DNA from: Pseudomonadota bacterium
GTDB lineage: Bacteria > Pseudomonadota > Gammaproteobacteria > Burkholderiales > Burkholderiaceae_B
Reading direction: 5' to 3'
Assembly: GCA_023427945.1 (NCBI GenBank)
Contig: JAEYZR010000188.1
Coordinates: 1-50,119 of the forward strand
DNA: 50,119 bases
Shown: piece by piece, positions 32,847 to 41,371 of the stretch
Position numbering within the stretch: position 1 is the first letter of the stretch
Layout of the letters: every line of letters begins with the position of its first letter
The notes under the pieces: model-generated
The model's database searches: none
The model's input: the letters and a program-made list of their open reading frames with translations, nothing else
Told to the model about the DNA's origin: nothing
Position numbers and translations under genes: made by a program

Positions 32847-33782
32847 CTATGCTGTTTTCGAACCGCCCGGGCGGCGTCGGGCCCAGTCCTGATGCTCGTT
32901 GGCAGCAGACTTCGCCACGCTGCGCACGATGGAAGCAAAGGCCGCCACAGCAGGCGCACGCTCCCTGTCATCGATCCAGATGAGTCCGGGCATGCGGGTC
33001 ATGGTGGGTGCTTCCAGGGCAATGGCATGCAGCCCCTTGCGCCCCCGCCAGGCACTGCGCGACACGATGGCAGCCAGCGTGGTCTGCTCCACCAGTGCCA
33101 GTATGGCCGTGAGCGACACCATTTCCACGGCAATCACCGGTTGCGCGCCCGAGGCCTTGAACACCTCGTCGATCTGCTGGCGGGTGGTGAACTTTTGTGG
33201 CGGCAGGACCAGCTCGCGGCAATGCAGTTCTGCCATGCGCACATGGCGCCGCCGTGCATACGGATGACGGTCGCCCACCACCAGAATCATCTCTTCGGTG
33301 TAGAGCGGCTCGAACACGATGCCTTCCAGCACAGGTGGCCGGTAAGCCATGACCAGATCCAGCCGCCCCGCCCGCATGGCGCCGATCAAGGCGTCGCCAG
33401 TGTCTTCCTCGACGGTCACATGCACCGAGGGGTGATCCTGGACATACAGGCCCACGCAACGCGGCACGATCTCCATGTTCAGCGTGGGCGTGGTGCCCAG
33501 GCGCAGCTCGCCCGACAGATCGTTCTGCAGCGTGTTCATCAAGGCAATGCCGTTGTCGATTTCGCCCAGGGCCTTGATCGCCTTGGCGAGAAACAGTTCA
33601 CCCGCCGCGGTAATGACCACACGCCGGTCGGAACGATCGAACAGCCGCTGTCCGAGTTCTTCCTCCAGTTGCCCGATCTGATGCGACAGCGTCGATTGCG
33701 TCACGTGCACCTGTGCGGCCGCCTGCGTGAAATTCAGGCGTTCGGCCAATGCCAGGAAATAGCGGAGATGTCTCAACTCCAT
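32847..33782 (-). CDS. LysR-family transcriptional regulator
   Basis: 311 residues from the ATG that begins MELRHLRYFLALAERLNFTQAA, the standard LysR opening, with STLSHQIGQLEEELGQRLFDR. The effector domain has GELRLGTTPTLNMEIVPRCV and VSLTAILALVEQTTLAAIVSR. It resembles the CynR/CbbR type. It is divergent from the Bug-hydrolase-CMD-Bug-MmgE operon (161-bp gap) and is its likely regulator. Confidence 0.92.
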   Translation of the reverse strand: MELRHLRYFLALAERLNFTQAAAQVHVTQSTLSHQIGQLEEELGQRLFDRSDRRVVITAAGELFLAKAIKALGEIDNGIALMNTLQNDLSGELRLGTTPTLNMEIVPRCVGLYVQDHPSVHVTVEEDTGDALIGAMRAGRLDLVMAYRPPVLEGIVFEPLYTEEMILVVGDRHPYARRRHVRMAELHCRELVLPPQKFTTRQQIDEVFKASGAQPVIAVEMVSLTAILALVEQTTLAAIVSRSAWRGRKGLHAIALEAPTMTRMPGLIWIDDRERAPAVAAFASIVRSVAKSAANEHQDWARRRPGGSKTA

Positions 33783-33943
33783 TGCGTCAAAGCCTGAATC
33801 ACGTTGGACAGCATGGCGGATGCACCCCTGTTTTTCTCTATCGATGGCGTCGATCATGTTCAACGAAATTTGCCATTAGCCGTGCTGCGCCCGTCTGCCT
33901 ATCATGGGGAAAACAAAGTCCACACGACAACAAGGACGGAGAC
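33783..33943. promoter_or_regulatory. Divergent control region, LysR / Bug 4 operon
   Basis: 161 bp between the LysR ATG and the Bug 4 ATG. By the LysR rule this is where T-N11-A boxes should be; no single box stood out clearly. Confidence 0.4.
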
Positions 33944-34933
33944 ATGCACACACTTTATGGCCGTGCTGCAGCACTGCGCATGGGGCTGACGCTCACCCTG
34001 AGCCTGTTCTGCACGACCGGCGCGCAGGCAGCCGACTACCCCGACCGTCCCATTACGATCGTCGTCCCCGCAGCCCCCGGTGGCGGCGGCGATTTCACCG
34101 CCCGCCTGCTGGCCGATGGCCTCGCCAGACAGATAGGCCAGAGCGTCGTGGTGGAAAACCGCGCCGGTGCCAGCGGCAACATCGCAGCTCAATATGTAGC
34201 ACGCGCCAAGGCCGACGGCTACACCTTGCTGCTGGCCTACTCGGGCACCCACGTCGCCAATCCCGCCCTGTTCCCCGACTTGCAGTGGGATCCCATCAAG
34301 AGCTTTGCGCCCGTGTCGCTGGTGATCACCGCGCCGCAGGTCGTGGTGGTGAACGAGAAACTGCCGGTGACCGACCTGAAGGGCCTGATCGACTACGCCA
34401 GACAGCATCCCGGCCAGGTGAACTACGCATCTTCGGGCGTCGGCTCGGTGCAGCACATCGGCTCCGAACTGCTGGCCTTGCGCACGGGCACCCAGATGAC
34501 GCACGTGCCTTACAAGGGCGCGGGCGCAGCCATGACAGACCTGCTCTCCGGGCAAGTCAGCCTGCTCATCACGACGCCACCTGCGGTCGTGGGCTATCTG
34601 AAGGCCGGGTCGCTGCGCGCACTGGCCATTGCCAGCAAGCAGCGCCATCCCCTGCTGCCGGACGTACCCACGACATCGGAGGCCGGCGTCAAGGACGTCG
34701 AACTCGACGCCTGGTTCGCCATCTACGCCCCTGCCGGCACACCGCCTGGCGCCATCGACAGGCTGGCATCGGCGCTGGAGAAAGTCGTCAGGAGCGCGGA
34801 CTTCAAGCAGCGGGCCGAACAGGCGGGCACCTATGCCACCTACATTGGGCCGCAGGAGCTTGCCCAGTACACCCAATCGCAACTGGCGTATTGGTCCAAG
34901 GTCATCAAGCAGGCCAACATCAAAGTGGATTGA
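33944..34933 (+). CDS. Bug/TctC-family solute-binding protein 4
   Basis: 329 residues with a signal ending GAQAAD. Motifs are ITIVVPAAPGGGGDFTARLL, SVVVENRAGASGNIAAQYVARAK, YASSGVGSVQHIGSEL and LLPDVPTTSEAGV. AAGGACGGAGAC precedes the ATG, which rules out the much longer upstream open frame. First gene of the operon, followed after a 126-bp gap containing a hairpin by a hydrolase gene. Confidence 0.93.
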   Translation: MHTLYGRAAALRMGLTLTLSLFCTTGAQAADYPDRPITIVVPAAPGGGGDFTARLLADGLARQIGQSVVVENRAGASGNIAAQYVARAKADGYTLLLAYSGTHVANPALFPDLQWDPIKSFAPVSLVITAPQVVVVNEKLPVTDLKGLIDYARQHPGQVNYASSGVGSVQHIGSELLALRTGTQMTHVPYKGAGAAMTDLLSGQVSLLITTPPAVVGYLKAGSLRALAIASKQRHPLLPDVPTTSEAGVKDVELDAWFAIYAPAGTPPGAIDRLASALEKVVRSADFKQRAEQAGTYATYIGPQELAQYTQSQLAYWSKVIKQANIKVD

Positions 34934-34947
34934 GCCGTCAGGCTGCC

Positions 34948-34984
34948 TCACGTGATGCATGACGAGGCATCGTATGCCACGTGA
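34948..34984 (+). other. Intercistronic hairpin after Bug 4
   Basis: TCACGTG pairs with CACGTGA and, past a two-base bulge, GCAT pairs with ATGC, giving an 11-bp stem with a 13-base loop. There is no T-run. A stabilising or processing hairpin that raises binding-protein levels over downstream enzymes is plausible. Confidence 0.5.
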
Positions 34985-35059
34985 AGCGGCGTCGCGAGCG
35001 CCTGGCAGGCAAGTCTGTCGCCAGACACCCGTGCATCGAGAACCTGGAGATCGTTGAAC

Positions 35060-35842
35060 ATGCCTTTTCATGCCAAAGCGCCCGCGCGCCTTTACTTCCG
35101 AGTCGACGGCCATCCTGATCGGCCCTTGCTGGTGCTGGGCAATTCGCTGGGCACGGATGTCTTCATGTGGGACCGCCAGATGGAGGCGCTGACCGCACAC
35201 TACCGCGTGCTGCGCATGGACACCCGCGGCCATGGCGCCAGTGACGCAGGGCCCACGGACCCAGGCATCGAAGATCTGGCCGGCGACGTCCTGGCGGTAG
35301 TGGACACGCTGCAGGTCGAGCGTTTTCACTACTGCGGCCTGTCACTGGGTGCAATGGTGGGTCAGTGGCTGGCCATACATGCTGCGCACCGGCTGCACCG
35401 CCTGGTGCTCTCCAGCGCAGCCGCCCACCTGCCCTCGCACGAATCGTGGACGCAACGCATGTCCCTGGTGCGACGCGAAGGCATGGCCGCGCTGGTCGAT
35501 GCGGTGATGCCACGGTTTTTCTCGCAAGCCTACCTGGATCGCAACGAGGCGTTCCTGCAGTCCATGCGCACCAGTTTCCTGGCCACCCCACCCCAGGGCT
35601 ACGCGGCCTGCTGCGCCGCCATCAGAGACGCCGACTTCCGCCCGCACCTGAAGGACATTGCCGTGCCCACCCTGGTGATCGGCGGTGCGTTCGATACCGC
35701 GACACCTGCCGATGTCTATGGACAGGCCCTGCACGAGGGCATTCCAGCTGCCTACTGGGCGCTGCTGCAGGCCGGGCACATCGCCAACGTCGAACAGCCC
35801 GACGCGTTCAACCGCACGGTACTGGAGTTCCTGCGTGCCTGA
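35060..35842 (+). CDS. Alpha/beta hydrolase, 3-oxoadipate enol-lactonase-like
   Basis: 260 residues. Oxyanion-region motif LLVLGNSLGTDVFMW, then MDTRGHGASD, the nucleophile in GLSLGAMVGQW, the acid in GGAFDTATP and the His in QAGHIANVEQP. This is the PcaD/CatD pattern. TTG 35054 is an alternative start with GGAGA close to it. The next gene is CMD-like, the same pair as pcaD-pcaC, though the presence of Bug and MmgE/PrpD genes suggests a different lactone pathway. Confidence 0.9.
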   Translation: MPFHAKAPARLYFRVDGHPDRPLLVLGNSLGTDVFMWDRQMEALTAHYRVLRMDTRGHGASDAGPTDPGIEDLAGDVLAVVDTLQVERFHYCGLSLGAMVGQWLAIHAAHRLHRLVLSSAAAHLPSHESWTQRMSLVRREGMAALVDAVMPRFFSQAYLDRNEAFLQSMRTSFLATPPQGYAACCAAIRDADFRPHLKDIAVPTLVIGGAFDTATPADVYGQALHEGIPAAYWALLQAGHIANVEQPDAFNRTVLEFLRA

Positions 35843-35928
35843 GGCGCGTGGATCATGCCGCGCCCGAGACTTTCCGCATTTTTCAAAACCGACTTTGCCC
35901 CACATCCCAACCCACAACGGAGACATCC

Positions 35929-36306
35929 ATGACCGATTCCACCTACGACGCAGGCATGAAAGTGCGCCGCAAGATTCTGGGCGACGCGCACGTCGATCGT
36001 GCCCAGGCCCACATCAACGATCTCAACCGCGAATTCCAGGACCTGATCACACGCTATGGCTGGGGCGAGATCTGGACCCGCCCCGGGTTTGACCATCGCA
36101 CCCGCCGCATTCTCGTTCTGGGCACCATGATGGCACTGGGCCGATGGGAAGAATTCCGCATGCATCTGCGCGCGGCCCTGCGGGATGATTTTTCGCTGGA
36201 CGACATCAAGGAACTGTTCATGCAGCAGGCCATCTATTGCGGCCTGCCCATCAGCAACACCGCGTTCCACCACCTCCAGGACATCATGGACGAACTCAAA
36301 AAATAA
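35929..36306 (+). CDS. Carboxymuconolactone decarboxylase-family protein (second)
   Basis: 125 residues: GWGEIWTRPGFDHRTRRILVLGTMMA, FRMHLRAALRDDFSLDDIKELFMQQAIYCGLPISNTAF. This follows 4-carboxymuconolactone decarboxylase (PcaC), including the Glu and His of the active-site region. It lies directly after the enol-lactonase-like gene. It would remove a carboxylate from a lactone ring, or act as a general CMD helper. Paralogue of the gene at 25405. Confidence 0.9.
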   Translation: MTDSTYDAGMKVRRKILGDAHVDRAQAHINDLNREFQDLITRYGWGEIWTRPGFDHRTRRILVLGTMMALGRWEEFRMHLRAALRDDFSLDDIKELFMQQAIYCGLPISNTAFHHLQDIMDELKK

Positions 36307-36347
36307 TCACAGGGTTGCGCGGCCGACTGCGCAGCAAGGAGACTCAC

Positions 36348-37346
36348 ATGAGCATCAAGCCCATCACCGTCTTGTCGCTGGCCTGCGCGCTGGCTGCGAT
36401 GTCGTTCAACCCCGCCCGTGCACAAGCGCCCGCGAACCAGGGCGAACGCGTCTACGACAGGGACTCGCCCATACACATCATCGTGCCGCTGGCAGGCGGC
36501 GGAGGCACCGACACGCTGGCGCGCATCGTGGCCATGAAGCTGCGCGAGGACCTGCGCCAGAACGTGGTCGTGGAGAACCGCCCTGGTGCCGCGGGCAACA
36601 TCGGCGCCGAATACGTCTACCGGGCAACGCCCGATGGCCATACGCTGCTGTTCACCCAACCCGGCCCCATCACCGTGAACCAGTGGCTCTATCCCAGGCT
36701 GGGCTTCGTGCCGGAAGCGTTCGTGCCGGTGGCAACGGCGTCGTTGCAGGACATCATGCTGGCCGTCAATCCCACCTTGCCGGTGAAGGATCTGAACGAG
36801 TTGATCGCCTATGCAAAAGCCCATCCGGGCAAGCTGAACTATGGCTCCAGCGGCGTGGGCACCGCGCCGCATCTGGCCGCAGAGCTTTTCCAGTCGATGG
36901 CCGATGTCAAGATGGTGCACGTCCCGTACAAAGGCAGCGCCGAATCCATGAACGCCACACTGGGCGGACAGGTCGATCTGACATTCTTTGCCTTCAGCTC
37001 TGCCTTGCCGCATGCCCGGGCAGGCAAGGTGCGCGCCCTGGCCGTGGGCGGCACCACCCGCAACGCACAACTGCCGGACATTCCTGCGATTGCCGAGGTC
37101 TTGCCGGGCTACAACTCCGCCTCCTGGACCGGGCTGTTCGCGCCGCCCGGCACACCGGACAGAATCATCAACCGTCTGGCGCAGGCCACCAACAAAGCGC
37201 TTGAAGGCGCCGACGTGCAAAAGCGTCTGCTCGAACACGGCGACGAACCGCTGATCCAGGACAGGCAGAAAATAGCGGAGTTTCTGGCGCAAGACCGCAA
37301 GCGCTGGGAAGATGTCATCCGCACAGTCGGCATACAGGCACAATGA
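36348..37346 (+). CDS. Bug/TctC-family solute-binding protein 5
   Basis: 332 residues with a signal ending NPARAQ. Motifs are IHIIVPLAGGGGTDTLARIV, NVVVENRPGAAGNIGAEYVYRA, YGSSGVGTAPHLAAEL and LPDIPAIAEVLPG. AAGGAG precedes the ATG. It is the second Bug gene of the same operon (the other is at 33944), so this pathway has two binding proteins. Confidence 0.93.
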   Translation: MSIKPITVLSLACALAAMSFNPARAQAPANQGERVYDRDSPIHIIVPLAGGGGTDTLARIVAMKLREDLRQNVVVENRPGAAGNIGAEYVYRATPDGHTLLFTQPGPITVNQWLYPRLGFVPEAFVPVATASLQDIMLAVNPTLPVKDLNELIAYAKAHPGKLNYGSSGVGTAPHLAAELFQSMADVKMVHVPYKGSAESMNATLGGQVDLTFFAFSSALPHARAGKVRALAVGGTTRNAQLPDIPAIAEVLPGYNSASWTGLFAPPGTPDRIINRLAQATNKALEGADVQKRLLEHGDEPLIQDRQKIAEFLAQDRKRWEDVIRTVGIQAQ

Positions 37347-37358
37347 GGTGATGCACAC

Positions 37359-38720
37359 ATGCCTGCACTGATCGAAGATATCGCGGCCCACGTCACGGCG
37401 ATCCACTACGCGGACATGCCCGCACAGGACGTGACCGCCATCAAGCGGCTGCTGCTGGACACGCTGGGCTGTGCGCTGGGTGCCGTGCAATGCGAACCAG
37501 CGCGGCAGTTGCAGCCCTTGCTGCGCCCGCCAGCCGGGCCGCACGACACGGCCACCCTGATCGGCAGCACCGACGCTGCCAGCCTGGCAAGCGCCATCCT
37601 GCACAACGGCACCCTGGTGCGGTATCTGGACTTCATGGACGTGTACTGGGCACGCGACATCTGCCATCCCAGCGAAAACATTCCCGTGGCGGTGGCCGCC
37701 GCCGAAGCCGGGCAGTGCAGTGGCCGGCAACTGATCGAAGCCATCGCCGCCGCCTACGAAGTACAGGTGCGTCTGGCCGATGCCTTCTCGTTGCAGGACA
37801 TGCACATGCACCACGTCAGCGCCGCGGGTTTCGTTGCGCCGCTGATTCTCGGCAAGCTTTCAGGTCTCACGCCGGATCAACTGGCCCACGCCTGCGCACT
37901 GGGGGGATTCCGTCATCTCACGCTGGCTGCGCTGGTGGAAGGCAAGCTCAGCATGGCCAAGAGCGTGGGCTATGCCCTGCCAGCGTCGGAATGCGTCTTG
38001 TCCACACGCCTTGCCGCACAAGGCTTCACCGGACCGCTGCAGGCGCTGGAAGGCTTATGGCGCAGCAGTGGCGCATCCCATGCTGGCGATATGCGCGCAG
38101 CGCTGGACCTCTCCCCGGGCACTGCCAGCGCACGCCGCGTCAGCCTGAAGCGTTACCCCGTGCAGTTCGGGTTGCAAGCCCCCATCGAGGCGGCATTGAC
38201 GCTGCGTGAAGCGTTTGCGGCCGCACTGCCGGACATCGTATCCATGCGCGTGGAAGCGCCAACAAAAGTATGCCGCTCCACGGCGGATCCGGCCAAGTTC
38301 ACGCCCGACAACCGTGAAACGGCCGACCACAGCCTGCCCTGCTGCGTCGCGCTGGCATGGCTGGATGGCCGCGTGGATACGCACCAGTTCGAGCAGGCAC
38401 GCTGGCGCGACAACGACCTGCTGGCACTGATGCAGCGCATCGATGTCCAGCCGGCGGCCGACCTGGAGCAACGCTGGCCCAATGGTCGCCCGGCACGCGT
38501 CACGGTGCAGATGAAAGATGGCACGATGCGCTCGATCGAGGTCGGCGTGCCGCTGGGCGATGCATCGCGACCAATGAGCGATGACGATATCGCGGCAAAA
38601 TTCACGGCGCAGGCAGAACCCGTTTTGGGCGCTGCGCGCACACGCGAAGTCATGCAGTGCGTGGCAGCGCTGGAAGAATTGGAGGATGTGGGTCAGTTGT
38701 GCCGCCTGTTGCGCTGCTGA
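37359..38720 (+). CDS. MmgE/PrpD-family protein (2-methylcitrate dehydratase-like)
   Basis: 453 residues. The family opening is seen as VTAIKRLLLDTLGCALGAV, followed by ILHNGTLVRYLDFMDVYW, HPSENIPVAVAAAEA, YEVQVRLADAF, GKLSMAKSVGYALPAS and DNRETADHSLPCCVALAWLDG (Asp/His of the dehydratase core). The family contains 2-methylcitrate dehydratase, cis-aconitate decarboxylase and iminodisuccinate epimerase. A dehydratase or decarboxylase step on a tricarboxylate is plausible, and would fit a Bug-family ligand. Last gene of the operon. Confidence 0.92.
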   Translation: MPALIEDIAAHVTAIHYADMPAQDVTAIKRLLLDTLGCALGAVQCEPARQLQPLLRPPAGPHDTATLIGSTDAASLASAILHNGTLVRYLDFMDVYWARDICHPSENIPVAVAAAEAGQCSGRQLIEAIAAAYEVQVRLADAFSLQDMHMHHVSAAGFVAPLILGKLSGLTPDQLAHACALGGFRHLTLAALVEGKLSMAKSVGYALPASECVLSTRLAAQGFTGPLQALEGLWRSSGASHAGDMRAALDLSPGTASARRVSLKRYPVQFGLQAPIEAALTLREAFAAALPDIVSMRVEAPTKVCRSTADPAKFTPDNRETADHSLPCCVALAWLDGRVDTHQFEQARWRDNDLLALMQRIDVQPAADLEQRWPNGRPARVTVQMKDGTMRSIEVGVPLGDASRPMSDDDIAAKFTAQAEPVLGAARTREVMQCVAALEELEDVGQLCRLLRC

Positions 38721-38885
38721 ACGAAAGACCCGGCCTTCCTGGCCCGATGCTTGCTGTATGACGCCTGTCTCTTGCACCGCGCCTGCCGCCCATCGTGTGT
38801 ACATTGATACGCGACGGCGACAGAACCGAGGGTGCCAGGAGGCACCGCATTTTTATCGACAGCATGGTCTACAGGAGGACGGGAT

Positions 38886-39290
38886 ATGTTCCATGGCAAG
38901 ACGTTAGGCATGATGGCCACCACGTGCGCGATGAGTCTGCTCGCTTGGACTGCGAGTGCACAGACCGCAGGCGCATTCATGACCAATCCCGCGTTTGCCG
39001 ACCCGCCGCCCAAGGAATGCACCAGCACGGTAGACATGCAACATTGCGCCGCCCACGACTTGCGCAAGGCCGATGCGCAGATGAGCAAGAACTACAAGAC
39101 CAAACGTGCAAGCCTGGACCAGGCGTCCAGGCAGCAACTGCTGCAGGAGCAGCGCAAGTGGCTGAAGGACCGCGACAGCAACTGCATGGCCAAGGCCGAC
39201 CAGTACGGCGGCGGCACCATGGCCGGCATTGCCGTGGCGCAATGCTGGGTGGAGGTGACCAGACTGCGGGCCGACGCCCTGGCGAAGTGA
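38886..39290 (+). CDS. LprI-like (DUF1311) secreted protein
   Basis: 134 residues from the ATG preceded by AGGAGG at 7 nt. A Sec signal ends near TASAQ. The mature part has the LprI pattern: CTSTVDMQHCAAHDLRKADAQM, then RQQLLQEQRKWLKDRDSNC and QCWVEVTRLRADAL, with four Cys likely in two disulfides. Proteins with this domain include lysozyme inhibitors. Single gene, exported to the periplasm. Confidence 0.85.
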   Translation: MFHGKTLGMMATTCAMSLLAWTASAQTAGAFMTNPAFADPPPKECTSTVDMQHCAAHDLRKADAQMSKNYKTKRASLDQASRQQLLQEQRKWLKDRDSNCMAKADQYGGGTMAGIAVAQCWVEVTRLRADALAK

Positions 39291-39301
39291 GGCCGCGCCG
39301 A

Positions 39302-39545
39302 TCAGATGGCCGAAGGGTGCGTGGCCAGCGGCGTCACGGTGATTTCCATGCACGGAAACAATGGCAGCTCGCTTAGCAGCGTGTGCAGTTCGTCGTTGCT
39401 TTCGAGATCGAACATGCTGACGTTGGCGTACTCCCCACCACGCGCCAGATGTGCTTCCATTCGCCGGACTTCTGAAGCGCCTGGGAGTCTTTTTTCTCCG
39501 CTGCCTCGACTCTGGCGGCCTGCTCCGAATTGACGGAGGGCGGAA
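39302..39545 (-). pseudogene. catC: catC-like muconolactone isomerase remnant, frameshifted
   Basis: Minus strand, directly behind the enol-lactonase gene. One frame reads VPPSVNSEQAARVEAAEK and SGEWKHIWRVVG; the next frame then continues EYANVSMFDLESNDELHTLL and LPLFPCMEITVTPLATHPSAI to a TGA. Together these are muconolactone delta-isomerase (CatC) from about residue 13 to the end. The frames join at the four-C run 39433-39436; one more base there would restore the reading. The first dozen codons are missing, replaced by the end of the lactonase gene. It is therefore probably inactive. Confidence 0.82.
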
Positions 39546-40355
39546 CTATCGCCCCGGGACGGCCAACAGAAATTGCTGCAACGTGTCATTGAAGGCATCG
39601 GGCGCTTCGACGTTCGATAAGTGCGAGGCCTGCAAGACAGCCATCTTCGAATTCGCCATGGCCTTGTGCATGTATTCACTGTCGGCAACAGTGGTGACCG
39701 GGTCCATGGCGCCGGTGAGCAACAGCATGGGCACGGTGATGCCGGACAGGCCCGGGCGCAGATCCGAATGCGCCAGCGCTTCGCAGCACGCCGCGTACCC
39801 CTGGGCATCCAGCGCACTCAAAGTGTCGGTCAGCGATGCCACCGTGGCGGGATGTTCCCGCACGAATCCATCGGTGAACCATCTTCCCGGCGCGGTGCTG
39901 GCCAGCGTGGCCATCGCCTGCTTGCCACCGGCACGCACGGTGCCGGCCCTGTCCATCCACCCTTGCGCGGTGCCGATCCTTGCGGCGCTATTGCAGACTG
40001 CAATCGCAACAAAACGCTCGGGTGCATGAATCGCCAGCCACAGCCCGGTATGCCCACCCATCGAAATGCCGCAGAACCGGGCCGACGCAATACCCAGTGC
40101 ATCCATGATGGCCAGCACATCCGAACCCAGCACATCGAAGCTGCAGGGGCCCTGCGGCCACACACTGGCGCCGTGTCCGCGTGTGTCGTAGCGAACGACG
40201 CGATAGTCTCGTGCAAGCGATGCCTGCGCCTCCCACATCTCCAGCGTCGTCCCCAGCGAGTTGCTGAAGATCAGCACCGGCGCATCGTCGGGCCCGTCCA
40301 GGGCCACACGAAACGGGCCACTGCGTGTGGCAATGAGAGAAATGCTGTCTGTCAT
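39546..40355 (-). CDS. pcaD: 3-oxoadipate enol-lactonase
   Basis: 269 residues of alpha/beta-hydrolase fold: VLIFSNSLGTTLEMWEAQ, YDTRGHGAS, nucleophile in GISMGGHTGLWLA, acid in TGAMDPVTT and His in QASHLSNVEAP. The sequence follows PcaD closely. It hydrolyses 3-oxoadipate enol-lactone in the beta-ketoadipate pathway. GGAG lies before the ATG at 40355; the longer frame is rejected. A broken catC follows, which fits a decayed catechol or protocatechuate cluster. Confidence 0.9.
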   Translation of the reverse strand: MTDSISLIATRSGPFRVALDGPDDAPVLIFSNSLGTTLEMWEAQASLARDYRVVRYDTRGHGASVWPQGPCSFDVLGSDVLAIMDALGIASARFCGISMGGHTGLWLAIHAPERFVAIAVCNSAARIGTAQGWMDRAGTVRAGGKQAMATLASTAPGRWFTDGFVREHPATVASLTDTLSALDAQGYAACCEALAHSDLRPGLSGITVPMLLLTGAMDPVTTVADSEYMHKAMANSKMAVLQASHLSNVEAPDAFNDTLQQFLLAVPGR

Positions 40356-40609
40356 ATCGGACTCCATTGATTCGGCGCAGTTGACGCCATCCGGGCAAGC
40401 AAGGCAACGTCGGGTTGCAAGAGACAGGGTGAACGAGACGAGCTGATGCACAAGCATGCCAGATCTGGCAGGCGCATGGTGCGAAGCCTGTCGATTGGGT
40501 GGCCGGATGTTTCATCCGGATTCTTCAGATGCGATCAACTATCTTGCACTGCGTGCTCGATCTCTCACGCACGCTTTTGGCCCTCACCTCCTATCGCTCA
40601 GAGACGGCA

Positions 40610-40915
40610 ATGAACGAAGCGACATTCGAACGTTCGCAAGGCATTGTTCCAGATGCCGCACTTGCAGCGGATCGCGACGAAAGAATCGATAGATTGCTTG
40701 GCTACGCCAACCTTGCCCAATCGATGGCGCACGATTGCTCGGTCCTGATGCGCATTCTGCAAAATGCCATCGATCATGGCAGCGCTATCGACCAGGAACT
40801 CATCTCTGGATACGGGCAAGGCGCCATCCAGCGGTTCATCGCCAATGCCATGACATTGGTCGCCAACGAAGGCGAACGCGTTCTGTCCGATTTCGCGCCT
40901 GCAGATCGCGATTGA
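40610..40915 (+). CDS. Small protein of unknown function
   Basis: 101 residues, soluble and probably helical (DRLLGYANLAQSMAHDCSVLMRILQNAIDHG). No family recognised. The Shine-Dalgarno is weak. The frame is open for 37 codons further upstream without protein character. It stands alone between the enol-lactonase gene and the DUF-type gene at 41372. Confidence 0.5.
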   Translation: MNEATFERSQGIVPDAALAADRDERIDRLLGYANLAQSMAHDCSVLMRILQNAIDHGSAIDQELISGYGQGAIQRFIANAMTLVANEGERVLSDFAPADRD

Positions 40916-41152
40916 TCACATGCGTCATCCCTGTATGTCATCCACGCACACGCCGTCATCGGGATGCGATCTTTGAAGAAGGGCTCGACGACGTACGACG
41001 CAACCCTCGCGCCAACATTCCTTCATCACTAACCAACAATCTCCGACAGCTCATATCCGTCAACACCATCAGCAACTAGTTCTGACAGTGCAATTGTTTT
41101 CCTTGGCACGTTGACGTCCCACGTTGATGCCTGCCATTGCATACTGAAAGAA

Positions 41153-41174
41153 TGAATCGTCACCACACGATTCA
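41153..41174 (+). promoter_or_regulatory. Inverted repeat TGAATCGT-N6-ACGATTCA
   Basis: A perfect 8-bp inverted repeat with a 6-base centre. It could be an operator or an RNA hairpin. A second stem (CGGCATG 41182-41188, CATGCCG 41198-41204) follows 8 bp later. Confidence 0.5.
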
Positions 41175-41230
41175 GCGCTTTCGGCATGCGTACTCCACAT
41201 GCCGGCCTTCAATCCTCACGGAGAAAGACC

Positions 41231-41275
41231 ATGTCCACACCGACGCAACTGGTCCGCAACTGCGGCTCGCCCTGA
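41231..41275 (+). CDS. Possible 14-residue leader peptide
   Basis: ATG to TGA encoding MSTPTQLVRNCGSP, with GGAGAAAGACC just before it. It ends 96 bp before the next gene. It could be a leader ORF or a remnant of a longer gene. Length alone gives little support. Confidence 0.25.
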   Translation: MSTPTQLVRNCGSP

Positions 41276-41371
41276 CGTCATCCGCATCACTTCTTCTCGT
41301 TGCAGTGCGCACGCCCTGCATCTGTCCAACACCCCGTCTGGCAACGCCCGATCAACTTTCAGGAAGTAAGA

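Larger units (their letters stand above)
40916..41371 (+). other. 456-bp region with two hairpins and a mini-ORF, no full gene
   Basis: It holds TGAATCGT/ACGATTCA and CGGCATG/CATGCCG inverted repeats and a 14-codon ORF with its own Shine-Dalgarno, all upstream of the gene at 41372. No longer gene-like frame was found. Confidence 0.5.
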
